From: Pseudomonadota bacterium | Lineage (GTDB): Bacteria > Myxococcota_A > Polyangia > Polyangiales > Polyangiaceae | NCBI GenBank assembly: GCA_003242355.1 | Contig: QGUH01000004.1 | Span: forward strand, 1 to 16,573 | Direction: 5' to 3' | DNA length: 16,573 bases | Shown here: positions 7,586 to 15,122 of the stretch, piece after piece | How positions within the stretch are numbered: position 1 is the first letter of the stretch | Layout of the letters: each line of letters starts with the position of its first letter | The notes under the pieces: generated by a model | What the model was told of the DNA's origin: nothing | The model's input: only the letters and a program-made list of their open reading frames with translations | Database searches by the model: none | Program-made: the position numbers and the translations under genes

Positions 7586-8431
7586 TCAGGCCGTTTCCGC
7601 GATCGTGCCGGAAGTCTCGATGGCGCTCTTGGGCGGACCGCGCTGGATCCAGTCGCGGTGGATGTCCGGAATGTCGTCGAGGAGCTGGCGCGTGTGCTCG
7701 CTTTGCGGAGTTTGCGTCACCTGATCCGGCGGGCCTTGCTCGACGATCTTGCCCTGGTGCATGATGAAGATCTTGTCGGAGACGTAGTAGGCTAGGCCGA
7801 TGTCGTGGGTGACGAACACGATCGTCATCTTCAGCTCTTCCTTGAGCTTCATCAGATAATCGAGGATGTTCGCACGGCTGCACGCGTCGACCATGCTGGT
7901 CGGCTCGTCCGCGATCAGCACCTGAGGCCGAAGGATGAAGATGCGCGCGAGGAGCATGCGCTGCATCTGTCCCCCGGAGAGCTCGAAGGGATACTTTCCT
8001 TCGATGTCCTTGGGCTGGATGTTCACGGCGAGAAGCGCCTGATCCACCCGCTCTTCGATCTCGCGCGGGCTCGGCTTCTGCTTGAAGAGGTGGAACGCGC
8101 TCTTGAGCTGCGAGCGGATGGTGAAAAACTGGTTGAAGGCCGAGAAGGGGTCCTGGAAGACGGCCTGCACTTGCCGCCAGTGCTCGCGGGGATCGCGCTC
8201 CGCGTCGATCGGGCGCCCATTGAACAGGAGCTCGCCGCTGGTCGGCGTCTCGAGCCGGAGCAGCATCTTCGCGAGCACGGTCTTGCCGCAGCCCGACTGA
8301 CCGACGAGCGAGACGATCTCGCGATCTTTGATGGTGAAGCTCACGTCGTTGACGGCGACGACCTGCTTCTTTCCCTGGCGGAAGACGCGCGAAACGTTCC
8401 GTGCCTCGAACTTGTAGGGCTCAGCTTGCAT
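7586..8431 (-). CDS. oppF: Opp/Dpp-type ABC importer ATP-binding subunit F
   Basis: This is one of two ATPases that drive the importer. Its 281 residues carry all the ABC motifs intact: Walker A GQSGCGKT (44-51), Q-loop Q93 in VFQDPFSAF, signature LSGGQ (151-155), Walker B VLIADEP (171-177), a D-loop region TSMVDA, and the switch histidine H209. It is the last gene of the leftward importer operon. Its ATG overlaps the end of the D subunit gene by 11 bases. The C-terminal tail after the ATPase core is short (about 45 residues) and lacks the cysteine cluster present in its partner. The 55 bases between its stop and the convergent response-regulator gene contain no convincing terminator hairpin. 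The symbol denotes family position; the substrate is not known. Confidence 0.93.
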   Translation of the reverse strand: MQAEPYKFEARNVSRVFRQGKKQVVAVNDVSFTIKDREIVSLVGQSGCGKTVLAKMLLRLETPTSGELLFNGRPIDAERDPREHWRQVQAVFQDPFSAFNQFFTIRSQLKSAFHLFKQKPSPREIEERVDQALLAVNIQPKDIEGKYPFELSGGQMQRMLLARIFILRPQVLIADEPTSMVDACSRANILDYLMKLKEELKMTIVFVTHDIGLAYYVSDKIFIMHQGKIVEQGPPDQVTQTPQSEHTRQLLDDIPDIHRDWIQRGPPKSAIETSGTIAETA

Positions 8432-9398
8432 ACTGGCACCTCACCTCTCGTCCCGCGACCATGCGGATCACCTGCTGCTTTTCCCGGCAGTCGGGGCGAA
8501 CGCTCGGGCAGCGCTCCGCGAAACGACAACCGTGAATCGGCAACGCGAGATTGGGCGGCGCGCCTTCGATCGCGATGGGCTTTCGGTCCCGCTGCCCCGG
8601 CTCGGCGCTGAGCATCGAGCCCATCAGCGCCTTCGTGTACGGCTGGCGCGGATCGAAGATGACCTGTTCCGTGGTGCCGAGCTCGACGATTTCGCCCGCG
8701 TACATCACCGCGATGCGGCTCGAGACGTGCCGCAGCAACGGCAGCTCGTGGGTGATGAAGAGCATGCTCGCGATGATGCCCTGATCCATCAAGTCGAACA
8801 GGAGCCGGATCACCGCCTTCTGCGTGGAGACGTCGAGCGCCGAGGTCGGCTCGTCGGCGATGACGACCTTCGGATTGAGCAGCGTGGAGATGCCGATCAC
8901 GACGCGCTGTTTGGTACCGGCCGGCAGCTGCACCGGATACGCGTTGAGCACGTGCTCGGCGTCGAGCCCGATGCGGGAGAAGCGTTCGCGCAAGCGCTCG
9001 TAGATGTCGCGCTTGTCGGCCTTCTCGTCGTGGCTCAGGATCATGTCCGTCGCCAGGTCCTTGATCTTGCGCGTCGGATTCAGGGAGTTGAGCGCGCCCT
9101 GGGGAATCATCGAGATCTTGCGCCCGAGCACTTCCTTCCGGTTCTGCTCGAGCGTCATGCCGATGATGCTCTTGCCCGCGATCCGCACGTCGCCCGACGT
9201 GTGATAGAGCGGCGGGATGTAGAGGCCCATGCACCCGCTCACGAGCGTGGTCTTGCCGCATCCCGATTCGCCGGCGATGCCCAAGATTTCGCCCTCCTTG
9301 AGCGAGAAGGTCACGCCATCGACCGCCTGGACGCGGGTGCCGAAGCGCGTGAGGTAGTGGACGCGGAGATCCTCGACTTCGAGTACGGCGTCGGACAT
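8421..9398 (-). CDS. oppD: Opp/Dpp-type ABC importer ATP-binding subunit D, with degenerate signature motif
   Basis: This is the second ATPase of the importer, 325 residues from the ATG at 9398. An AGGAAG ribosome site lies 8 bases upstream, and the gene starts 5 bases after the permease C stop. Walker A is GESGCGKT (43-50), the Q-loop glutamine is Q100, Walker B is VVIADEP (178-184) with the catalytic glutamate E183, and the switch histidine is H217. The ABC signature, normally LSGGM or LSGGQ, reads LPAGT (158-162) followed by KQR. The C-terminal oligopeptide-transporter domain carries C291, C297, C304 and C321. This is the cysteine pattern of the OppD/F tail, for which an iron-sulfur cluster has been reported in the mycobacterial OppD. 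Several blocks (STLLNPKVVIADEPTSALDV, FITHELPLL, AVMYAGEIVE) recall the carbohydrate-importing members of the family, from memory and not from a search. Confidence 0.92.
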   Translation of the reverse strand: MSDAVLEVEDLRVHYLTRFGTRVQAVDGVTFSLKEGEILGIAGESGCGKTTLVSGCMGLYIPPLYHTSGDVRIAGKSIIGMTLEQNRKEVLGRKISMIPQGALNSLNPTRKIKDLATDMILSHDEKADKRDIYERLRERFSRIGLDAEHVLNAYPVQLPAGTKQRVVIGISTLLNPKVVIADEPTSALDVSTQKAVIRLLFDLMDQGIIASMLFITHELPLLRHVSSRIAVMYAGEIVELGTTEQVIFDPRQPYTKALMGSMLSAEPGQRDRKPIAIEGAPPNLALPIHGCRFAERCPSVRPDCREKQQVIRMVAGREVRCQYAS

Positions 9399-9403
9399 CG
9401 TGC

Positions 9404-10234
9404 TCACTTCCTGAGCCGGGGATTGAAAACGCCTTCCATGGCCGTGTTGATCACGTACAGGGCGAAGGCGATGATCGTGACGAGCACCATCGCCGGCACG
9501 AACGCCCACCACGCTCCGTCGGTGAGCGCTTCGTTGCGGATCGCCTCGTTCAGGATCTTGCCGAGCGAAACGGAATCGTACGGGCCGAGGCCCAGCATGC
9601 TGATGCTCGCCTCGGACAGGATCCCCGTGGCCGTCTGCAGAATGAACACCATGAAGATGTACGAAAGGAGGTACGGCAGGATGTGCAGGGTCACGATGCC
9701 GAACGTTCCGTAGCCGTTGATGCGCGCCAGGGCCACGTGGTCCCGGCCGCGGAGGCTCGCGGACTGGGCCCGCACCGCGCGCGCGCTCCAGGTCCAGGTG
9801 GTGCAGCCGATGATGAGCGCGATGAGCGACAGGCTCCGCCCTTCCTCGAGGCTGCTGCTCAAGAGGATGAGCACGATGAGGCTCGGGATGACGAGGAAGA
9901 GGTTGGTCGCGACGGTCAGGATGTCGTCGATCAGGCCACCCTTGTAGCCGCCGTACACGCCGATGAGCGTCCCCACCACGGTGGCGACGATGCCTGCCAA
10001 GAAGCCGACGTGGAGCGAGGCGCGCAGCCCCGCGATGAGCAACGACACCATGTCGATGCCCAGGTGGTCCGTGCCGAGCCAGTGCTCGGACGACGGAGGC
10101 ATGTACGCCAGGCCCACCCGCGTCTGCGTGTCCACGTCGATGACCAGCGGAGCGAAGAGCGCGACCAGGATCGTGAGCAGGAACAGACCCGCGCCCACGA
10201 CGAACGCAGGAGACTTGAGCAAGCCGCGGAACAT
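9404..10234 (-). CDS. oppC: Opp/Dpp-type ABC importer permease subunit C
   Basis: This inner-membrane permease has 276 residues from the ATG at 10234. It begins with a membrane helix (about 9-32, VVGAGLFLLTILVALFAPLVI), then the family hallmark of an extracytoplasmic loop ending EHWLGTDHLGIDMVSLLIAGLR. Further helices follow, and the cytoplasmic coupling (EAA) loop reads ARINGYGTFGIVTLHILP, the docking site for the ATPases. It ends with a last helix and the short basic tail PRLRK. The start lies 2 bases after the stop of permease B, with a GGAGG ribosome site inside the end of that gene. The reading frame is open farther upstream, but that stretch is antiparallel shadow inside permease B and has no permease features. 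Confidence 0.94.
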   Translation of the reverse strand: MFRGLLKSPAFVVGAGLFLLTILVALFAPLVIDVDTQTRVGLAYMPPSSEHWLGTDHLGIDMVSLLIAGLRASLHVGFLAGIVATVVGTLIGVYGGYKGGLIDDILTVATNLFLVIPSLIVLILLSSSLEEGRSLSLIALIIGCTTWTWSARAVRAQSASLRGRDHVALARINGYGTFGIVTLHILPYLLSYIFMVFILQTATGILSEASISMLGLGPYDSVSLGKILNEAIRNEALTDGAWWAFVPAMVLVTIIAFALYVINTAMEGVFNPRLRK

Positions 10235-10236
10235 CC

Positions 10237-11307
10237 CTACTTGCCTCCCATCTGCGCCGCACGGATGCGCGGATCGAGGAAGCCGACCAGGATGTCGACG
10301 CTGAAGTTCGCGACCAGCACGCAGACCGTGACGAGCAGCGTGCAGCCCGTGATCAGCGGATAATCGTTCCCTTGAATCGCGGTGAGCACGGCCATGCCGA
10401 GGCCGGGGTAGCTGAAGATCATCTCGGTGATGAGCGCGCCGCCCACCATCGCGCCGAGCGCGAGCGCGAGCCCCGTGAGCTGCGGCAGCATCGCGTTGCG
10501 GAACATGTACAAGAGGATCTTGCTCTCGCGGATGCCGAGGAGCTTGGCGTACTTCACGTAGTCCGTGCCGAGCTCGTAGATGCACATCGAGCGCATGCCG
10601 ATGGCCTGACCGCCCACCACGATGAGGAAGATCGAGAGGAACGGCAGGATGTAGTAGTAGCTCGCGCTCTGGATGAACTCCCAGGACAAGGACGGCACCA
10701 TGCCCTCGTCGTAGCCGCCCACCGCCGGCAGCCACTCGAGGCGGATGCCGAAGACGTACACGAGCAGGATGCCGACGCAGAACGCGGGCACCGCGCTCGC
10801 GAGGAGCGCGAGCGGATAGAGCACCCGATCGAAGACGCCGCGTTTGTACGCGGCGAGCGCGCCGAGCAAGTTGCCGATGATCCACCCCAATACGATGGTG
10901 GGGAGCTGGAGCGCGATCGTCCACGGCAACGCCGTCTTGATGATCTCGCTCACCTTCTTCGGATACTGCAGGATCGACGTGCCGAGGTCGCCCTTCAGGC
11001 TCATCACGAGATAGGCCCCGAACTGCTTGATCAGCGGGGTCTTCACCGGGCTCCCGTCGGGATTGCGGACGATCTCCCCCTTGTCGTCCACCTCGATCAA
11101 GCCGAACTCCTTGAGGTACGCCTCTTCGCGTTCCCGGGCCGTCTTGGTGTCGATGTTGCCCGTGGAGCGCGCCATGATCGTGTCGATCGGGTTCGCGTCA
11201 CCGAGCCGCGGCAAGAGGAAGTTGATCGTGACGGCGACGAGGAAGGTCAAAAAGTACCACCCCGCCCGCCCGAGGATGTGTCGCAGCGTGGGATTGCTCT
11301 GCAGCAT
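10237..11307 (-). CDS. oppB: Opp/Dpp-type ABC importer permease subunit B
   Basis: This inner-membrane permease has 356 residues and pairs with permease C to form the translocation channel. It starts with a membrane helix (about 16-34, GWYFLTFLVAVTINFLLPRL) and ends with the family's terminal DPRIRAA. The coupling loop reads YAKLLGIRESKILLYMFRNA before the next helix, and the typical MIFSYPGLG block follows. The periplasmic region between helix 1 and helix 2 is long (about 35-130), including a charged stretch around EVDDKGEIVRNPDGSP and the motif GDLGTSI. Such a long loop is seen in the oligosaccharide-importing members of the family, as far as I recall. The ATG at 11307 follows the binding-protein stop by 9 bases. 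Confidence 0.94.
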   Translation of the reverse strand: MLQSNPTLRHILGRAGWYFLTFLVAVTINFLLPRLGDANPIDTIMARSTGNIDTKTAREREEAYLKEFGLIEVDDKGEIVRNPDGSPVKTPLIKQFGAYLVMSLKGDLGTSILQYPKKVSEIIKTALPWTIALQLPTIVLGWIIGNLLGALAAYKRGVFDRVLYPLALLASAVPAFCVGILLVYVFGIRLEWLPAVGGYDEGMVPSLSWEFIQSASYYYILPFLSIFLIVVGGQAIGMRSMCIYELGTDYVKYAKLLGIRESKILLYMFRNAMLPQLTGLALALGAMVGGALITEMIFSYPGLGMAVLTAIQGNDYPLITGCTLLVTVCVLVANFSVDILVGFLDPRIRAAQMGGK

Positions 11308-11316
11308 CGGTCTTTC

Positions 11317-13143
11317 TCAGTTCCCCGCGAGCTCCGTCCGCGCGGGACGGATGTGCCAGAGGAGCTTGGTTCCCATGCGATCGCCCGGCACCTGGGGCGG
11401 CGCGTAGGGGTTCTCGGCGGTCGGGAAGTTCTCCCAGACCCGCGTCGAGAACTCGTAGAACTGATCGGCCCGGTAAACGAGCGGCAGCGTGGGCTGGAGC
11501 TCCATGAAGAGCCGGTTGAGCTCGCGGTAGGCCGCAACGAGCTCCGCCTCGTCGGTGAGCGTCGGGATCAGGTTCAGAAGCTCGTCGATGCGCGGCACGT
11601 ACGCCGGGGACTTCGGGTCGTTGAAGCGCCCGAAGTTCTTGAACATCTTCTGCCCTTCGGGGGCCATGTCGGCCGAGGTCAGCACGAAATCGAAGCGCGA
11701 CCAGGGCTTCGACGGCGTGGGCTGCGAATGCGGCGTCCACATGATGGCGTCGAAGTCACCCACGTAGAGCGCTTGCCAGAACAAGCTCGCGTCGACGAAA
11801 TCCTCGCGGGCGTCGATGCCCACCGCGCGCATGCTGCGCACGGCGATGCGCACGATCGATTCCCAATCCGTCCACCCCGTCGGTGACTTGATGTGGATGG
11901 TCGGGACACGCTTGCCCGTCCGGTCCCGCGTTTCGACGAGCTCGCCCTTGTCACCCCACACCGGCTGGTAGCCGGCTTCCCGCAACGTGGCCTTGGCGCG
12001 CTCGGGGTCGTACCAGGTGCCGTACTTCTTCGCGTCCTCCTCGGAGAAGTACTTGGCCTCGAGCCCGAACGGCAGGATCAGCCCCGGGCGCAACGGATCG
12101 CTGTAGCCGGAGACGGCGAGCTCGCGAATGTCTTTGTAGTTGATGGCGAACGCCATCGCGCGGCGCATCTTCACGTCGTCGAGCGGCTTGTGCTTGACGT
12201 TGAGGAACAGCATCGGAATCGCCGACGACAGGTAGAACGGCTCTTCCGAGTACCAGGTGCCGACGCCCTTGCGCTTCTTGAGCCAGATGCGCGGGATGAA
12301 GGTGGACGAAGCGTCGAGCCGCCCCTGCTGCAGCGCCACGCTGAAGTGATCGTTGCTCTTGTAGATCGGGTGGACGATGTACTTCGGCGCGGGCTTCTTG
12401 CCACCGTAGAGCGCCTCGTTCCCCCAGTAGTCCTCGTTGCGCACCACCGCGATCTTTTCGCTGCTGAACGAGTGGATCTTGTACGGGCCGGAGCCAATCG
12501 CCTCCTCCGGCTTCTGGAACTTGACCTTGAGCAACTCGTTCATGTCCCCGTTCACGCGTTGGAGCATGGGCTCGATCACGTGACGGGGGACGATGCGGTA
12601 TTCCTCGAAGCCGTCGAGAACGACGAGCGGGTTGCGCTGCTGCTTGTTGAGGACGAACAGCACCTTGCGCGGGTGCCCGCCGGGCGGGACCGTGCCCTCG
12701 TCCACCTCGGGCAAGCGGACGTCTTCGAGGTACGTCCAGACCGGAGCGAGCGGAATGCTCTTGTACTTTCTGCCGAGGTCGTAGGTGTACTTGACGTCGT
12801 AACCGGTGAGCGGCTGGCCGTCGCTCCACCGCGCGTTCGCGTGGAGCACGATCTCGATGGCATCCTCACGGACCGTGTACGACTCGGCGAGCAAGGGCTC
12901 GAGCTTGCCCGTGAGCATGTTGTAAAAGAGCAGCGTTTCGTAAACGAGCTTGACCCCGTCCTTGGCGGGCCAGTCCGGCGACGGCAAGAGCGGGTTGAAC
13001 GAGCTCGGCTCACCCCACTGACGGCCGGCGACGAACAGCGTCTCGTTCCGGGGAAAGGTGCTCGCCGAAGACGACGACGCTTCCGCCGGTTTTCGGCACT
13101 GCGGAAGCACGAGCAGCAAGAGCATCGCCGCGAGCGCGCGCAC
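11317..13143 (-). CDS. oppA: Extracellular solute-binding protein of the Opp/Dpp-type importer (SBP family 5)
   Basis: This is the periplasmic, probably membrane-tethered receptor that captures the substrate and delivers it to the permeases. Family 5 features are clear: TLFVAGRQWGEPSSFNPLLP near the mature N-terminus, WSDGQPLTGYDVKYTYD, a conserved central GSGPYKI block, and MRRAMAFAINYKDI. From the GTG at 13143 the protein has 608 residues and opens with a compact signal peptide (VRALAAMLLLLVLPQC). C16 could be lipidated, although the LPQC lipobox is not canonical. An in-frame ATG at 13260 would add 39 mostly hydrophilic, arginine-rich residues before the signal peptide and is less likely, though it has a GGAG upstream. 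It is the first gene of the five-gene operon. The NPLLP/W-rich start recalls cellobiose-type binding proteins, so the ligand may be an oligosaccharide rather than a peptide. This is inference. Confidence 0.9.
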   Translation of the reverse strand: MRALAAMLLLLVLPQCRKPAEASSSSASTFPRNETLFVAGRQWGEPSSFNPLLPSPDWPAKDGVKLVYETLLFYNMLTGKLEPLLAESYTVREDAIEIVLHANARWSDGQPLTGYDVKYTYDLGRKYKSIPLAPVWTYLEDVRLPEVDEGTVPPGGHPRKVLFVLNKQQRNPLVVLDGFEEYRIVPRHVIEPMLQRVNGDMNELLKVKFQKPEEAIGSGPYKIHSFSSEKIAVVRNEDYWGNEALYGGKKPAPKYIVHPIYKSNDHFSVALQQGRLDASSTFIPRIWLKKRKGVGTWYSEEPFYLSSAIPMLFLNVKHKPLDDVKMRRAMAFAINYKDIRELAVSGYSDPLRPGLILPFGLEAKYFSEEDAKKYGTWYDPERAKATLREAGYQPVWGDKGELVETRDRTGKRVPTIHIKSPTGWTDWESIVRIAVRSMRAVGIDAREDFVDASLFWQALYVGDFDAIMWTPHSQPTPSKPWSRFDFVLTSADMAPEGQKMFKNFGRFNDPKSPAYVPRIDELLNLIPTLTDEAELVAAYRELNRLFMELQPTLPLVYRADQFYEFSTRVWENFPTAENPYAPPQVPGDRMGTKLLWHIRPARTELAGN

Positions 13144-13736
13144 CCGCGACGGGATGGCGCGCGGCGCGCGAGCCCTCTCTCGTGGAACGTTGCCCGACCC
13201 GAAGAGGCCCCGCAGTCTCGCGCGCGGTTCGGCCTCGGCATGAAAGGGTTGTGACCGCATGTTCTCCGACAAGCCGCCTTCGCCCTGCGACCAAGTGACG
13301 GTTGCGCCGCCGACGCGCGCTCCTGAATCGGCACGATGAGGTCCGGGCGGCATTTCCTGCGATAAGCTGATTCCGAGCTCTGGTTGAGGGCGCTCGCCGA
13401 ACCCCCGGCCCCGACGAGGGCGGCGGGCGAACGGGGATGCGTTCGCGCGCGGCGTCCTGCCTCGACGGAGCCCAAATGGCCGGCCGACACTCCGTAGGCG
13501 AGTCGCTCTCACCTGTCAAGGGGAGTCGAGCCCTCTGGCCGGTGCGCTCGGTCGCACTTCGCACGAGCGAAAGCGCAGAATCACGAGCACGCCGTGACGA
13601 CGAGCAAACGGCATGTAAGGGATGCTTACCGACCAACGGCGCTCGTCGATCGCGTGTCCAAATCGGTCTGCGGTCGCGCGTGGTCGCGCGCTCGATGCAT
13701 CGCGTCGGGCACGACGGCTCGGAAGAAACGCGGTCG
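13144..13736. other. Non-coding interval upstream of the importer operon, with one weak promoter candidate
   Basis: No convincing protein or RNA gene was found in these 593 bases; the open frames present are shadows without recognisable domains. On the minus strand a perfect TTGACA (13519-13514) is followed after 17 bases by TACGGA (13496-13491), a poor -10. If used, transcription of the importer operon would start near 13484, giving a leader of about 340 bases. A small hairpin (GTAAG, loop, CTTAC at 13615-13629) and a 10-bp palindrome CGATGCATCG (13693-13702) lie just downstream of the PAP2 gene. Neither has the T-run of an intrinsic terminator. Confidence 0.4.
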
Positions 13737-14777
13737 TTAGCGTGCGCCGGCGCTGAGCGGTCGTTCGGAAGCCGGCGCTTCTTCCAACTGCACCAGCGGC
13801 ACGCGGCCGAGGGCGCTCGGCACGGCTGCCGGGCGCGCGACGAGGAGCGAGTCGAGCACCACACCCCGCGCGCGGAGCCAGGCGCCCGCGAGCGCGACGC
13901 TGACCACCGCGACCGTCCAACCGGCGATGACGTCGATCATCCAGTGGTGATCGAGATACACGGCAGCCAGGGCCATCACGAGGGTGTACGCGACGTGCAC
14001 CCCGCGCGCGACGGGGCCCGCGGCGCGGAACGCCGTGAGCAATCCGATCAGCGGATACGCACAGTGCATCGACGGCAGCGCGCCGAAAACGGTGGAAGCG
14101 CGGCCGTAGAAGGTCGCGAAGTAGTCGATGCCGAGCAGCGCGTCCACGCGCGCGAGCGCGGCGGGATTCGCGGCGATGCTCGTGTCGATCGCGCACCCGT
14201 GCATCCTGAGGTACCAGGGAGGCGCCGCGGGGAACAAGAGCCAGCACGCGAACGAGACGTAGTTGCCGATCGCGAACGCGAGCAGATAATGGCGCATGCG
14301 CGCGCGATCTTTGAAATACAGATACGCCGCGTACACGAGCACGACGTACACGAAAATCGTGTACGGCACGGCGAACAACAGATCGAACGGCGCCGCGTGG
14401 TGTGTCGCGAAGAAGTCTTGGAAAGTGCGGCCCGGGCCGGCGCGAAAGAGCAAGAGCTCCGCCTGGCGCAGCTCACAGCCGAGCACGCGCTCCGGCGTGA
14501 CGGCGAACGGGCGGAGATAGCGGACGACGTCGTACCCGATCGCGACGGCGATGTACGGCGAAACGTCCACGAGAAACCGTTTCGCGCGCGGCCCGATGAA
14601 CCCAATCCCCGCGCAGAGCGCGCCGAACACGACGTGCTCCGGACGGAGCTCGTCGAACGCGGCGAGGACGAGCGCGTACGCTCCGGGTAGCAGGGGCACG
14701 AGCCAATACCGACCCCAGAGCGTGCACACGTGCCGCCATGCCGCACGGGCACACGAGGCGATCGCACCGAGTATCAC
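13737..14777 (-). CDS. Aur1/PAP2-family membrane protein (phosphatase or phospho-headgroup transferase)
   Basis: This polytopic inner-membrane protein of the PAP2 superfamily most resembles the Aur1-like branch, known from fungal inositol-phosphorylceramide synthase and bacterial relatives. From the GTG at 14777 it has 346 residues with several hydrophobic helices. The two diagnostic active-site motifs are present: PSMHCAYP (histidine 238) and DHHWMIDVIAG (H278 and D282). The block WLLFPAAPPWYLRMHGCAID is also typical of the family. A lipid-linked reaction, transfer or removal of a phosphate headgroup, is expected; the substrate is unknown. The frame is open to a GTG at 14879, but the added 34 residues look unlike an N-terminus and that GTG lies inside a perfect palindrome, so 14777 is preferred. 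It is flanked by a non-coding gap and an aldolase remnant, so it is probably monocistronic. Confidence 0.82.
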   Translation of the reverse strand: MILGAIASCARAAWRHVCTLWGRYWLVPLLPGAYALVLAAFDELRPEHVVFGALCAGIGFIGPRAKRFLVDVSPYIAVAIGYDVVRYLRPFAVTPERVLGCELRQAELLLFRAGPGRTFQDFFATHHAAPFDLLFAVPYTIFVYVVLVYAAYLYFKDRARMRHYLLAFAIGNYVSFACWLLFPAAPPWYLRMHGCAIDTSIAANPAALARVDALLGIDYFATFYGRASTVFGALPSMHCAYPLIGLLTAFRAAGPVARGVHVAYTLVMALAAVYLDHHWMIDVIAGWTVAVVSVALAGAWLRARGVVLDSLLVARPAAVPSALGRVPLVQLEEAPASERPLSAGAR

Positions 14778-14875
14778 GCTCCATTTTCCATAAGCCGAGG
14801 TTTTCGCACCGCAAGCGGAGGGACACACCGCGGGTACTCTTCCGGCGAACGCCTCGAGTGCAACGTGACGGAAGC

Positions 14876-14896
14876 GCACGCGTTACGAACGCGTGC
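14876..14896. promoter_or_regulatory. Perfect 9+9 bp palindrome, candidate operator upstream of the PAP2 gene
   Basis: The arms GCACGCGTT (14876-14884) and AACGCGTGC (14888-14896) are exact inverted copies separated by ACG. The palindrome lies about 100 bases upstream of the preferred start of the PAP2-family gene. Its size and short spacer fit a binding site for a dimeric repressor or activator. No T-run follows it on either strand, so it is unlikely to be an intrinsic terminator. No regulator gene is adjacent. Confidence 0.45.
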
Positions 14897-14928
14897 ACGG
14901 CCGATCGCCACGAGGCGTGGCGAGCCTG

Positions 14929-15117
14929 CGCTGCACGGGCGCCTCGCACCGCGGCGACCGGGGCGCGTGCACGTTCCGAAACTTCTGCGTCGCGCCCGGC
15001 ATCGAGCGCGGCCACGTTCACGCGCTCGGTTCCGATCCCGAGCGCTGCGGCCCCGGCTGCGACGTACTCCCGAACGACCGTGAGCGTGACGCCGCCCGTC
15101 GGCAAGAGCTTGCGCCG
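14929..15117 (-). pseudogene. eda: C-terminal remnant of KDPG/KHG aldolase (eda)
   Basis: The minus strand encodes about 63 residues that match the C-terminal part of 2-keto-3-deoxy-6-phosphogluconate aldolase: KLLPTGGVTLTVVREYV, then AAGAAALGIGTERV and a tail ERARAPVAAVRGARAA. PTGGV is the phosphate-binding motif of this TIM-barrel enzyme, and the AAGA-x-A-x-G-x-G step is the next conserved block. Everything upstream is missing, including the Schiff-base lysine region. An in-frame TAG (15120-15118) stands directly before the fragment, and the stop of the VWA gene (15125-15123) lies 2 bases farther. Complete enzymes are a little over 200 residues, so about two thirds of the gene is lost and the remnant cannot be active. 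The downstream stop is also lost; the frame runs on into the PAP2 gene. The boundaries are approximate, and the identification is from recalled family motifs. Confidence 0.72.
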
Positions 15118-15122
15118 CTATC

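Noticed and set aside
13144..13260. Start of the binding protein at the ATG at 13260
   Set aside because: It would put 39 arginine-rich residues before a clear signal peptide. A GTG at 13143 gives a normal signal peptide, although the upstream ATG has a GGAG in front of it.
13491..13519. Sigma-70 promoter (TTGACA, 17 bases, TACGGA) for the importer operon as a firm call
   Set aside because: The -35 is perfect but the -10 matches only two of six consensus bases, so it is mentioned only as a weak candidate in the interval description.
13615..13629. Small hairpin GTAAG-loop-CTTAC downstream of the PAP2 gene as a terminator
   Set aside because: The stem is only 5 bp and no T-run follows it on the minus strand.
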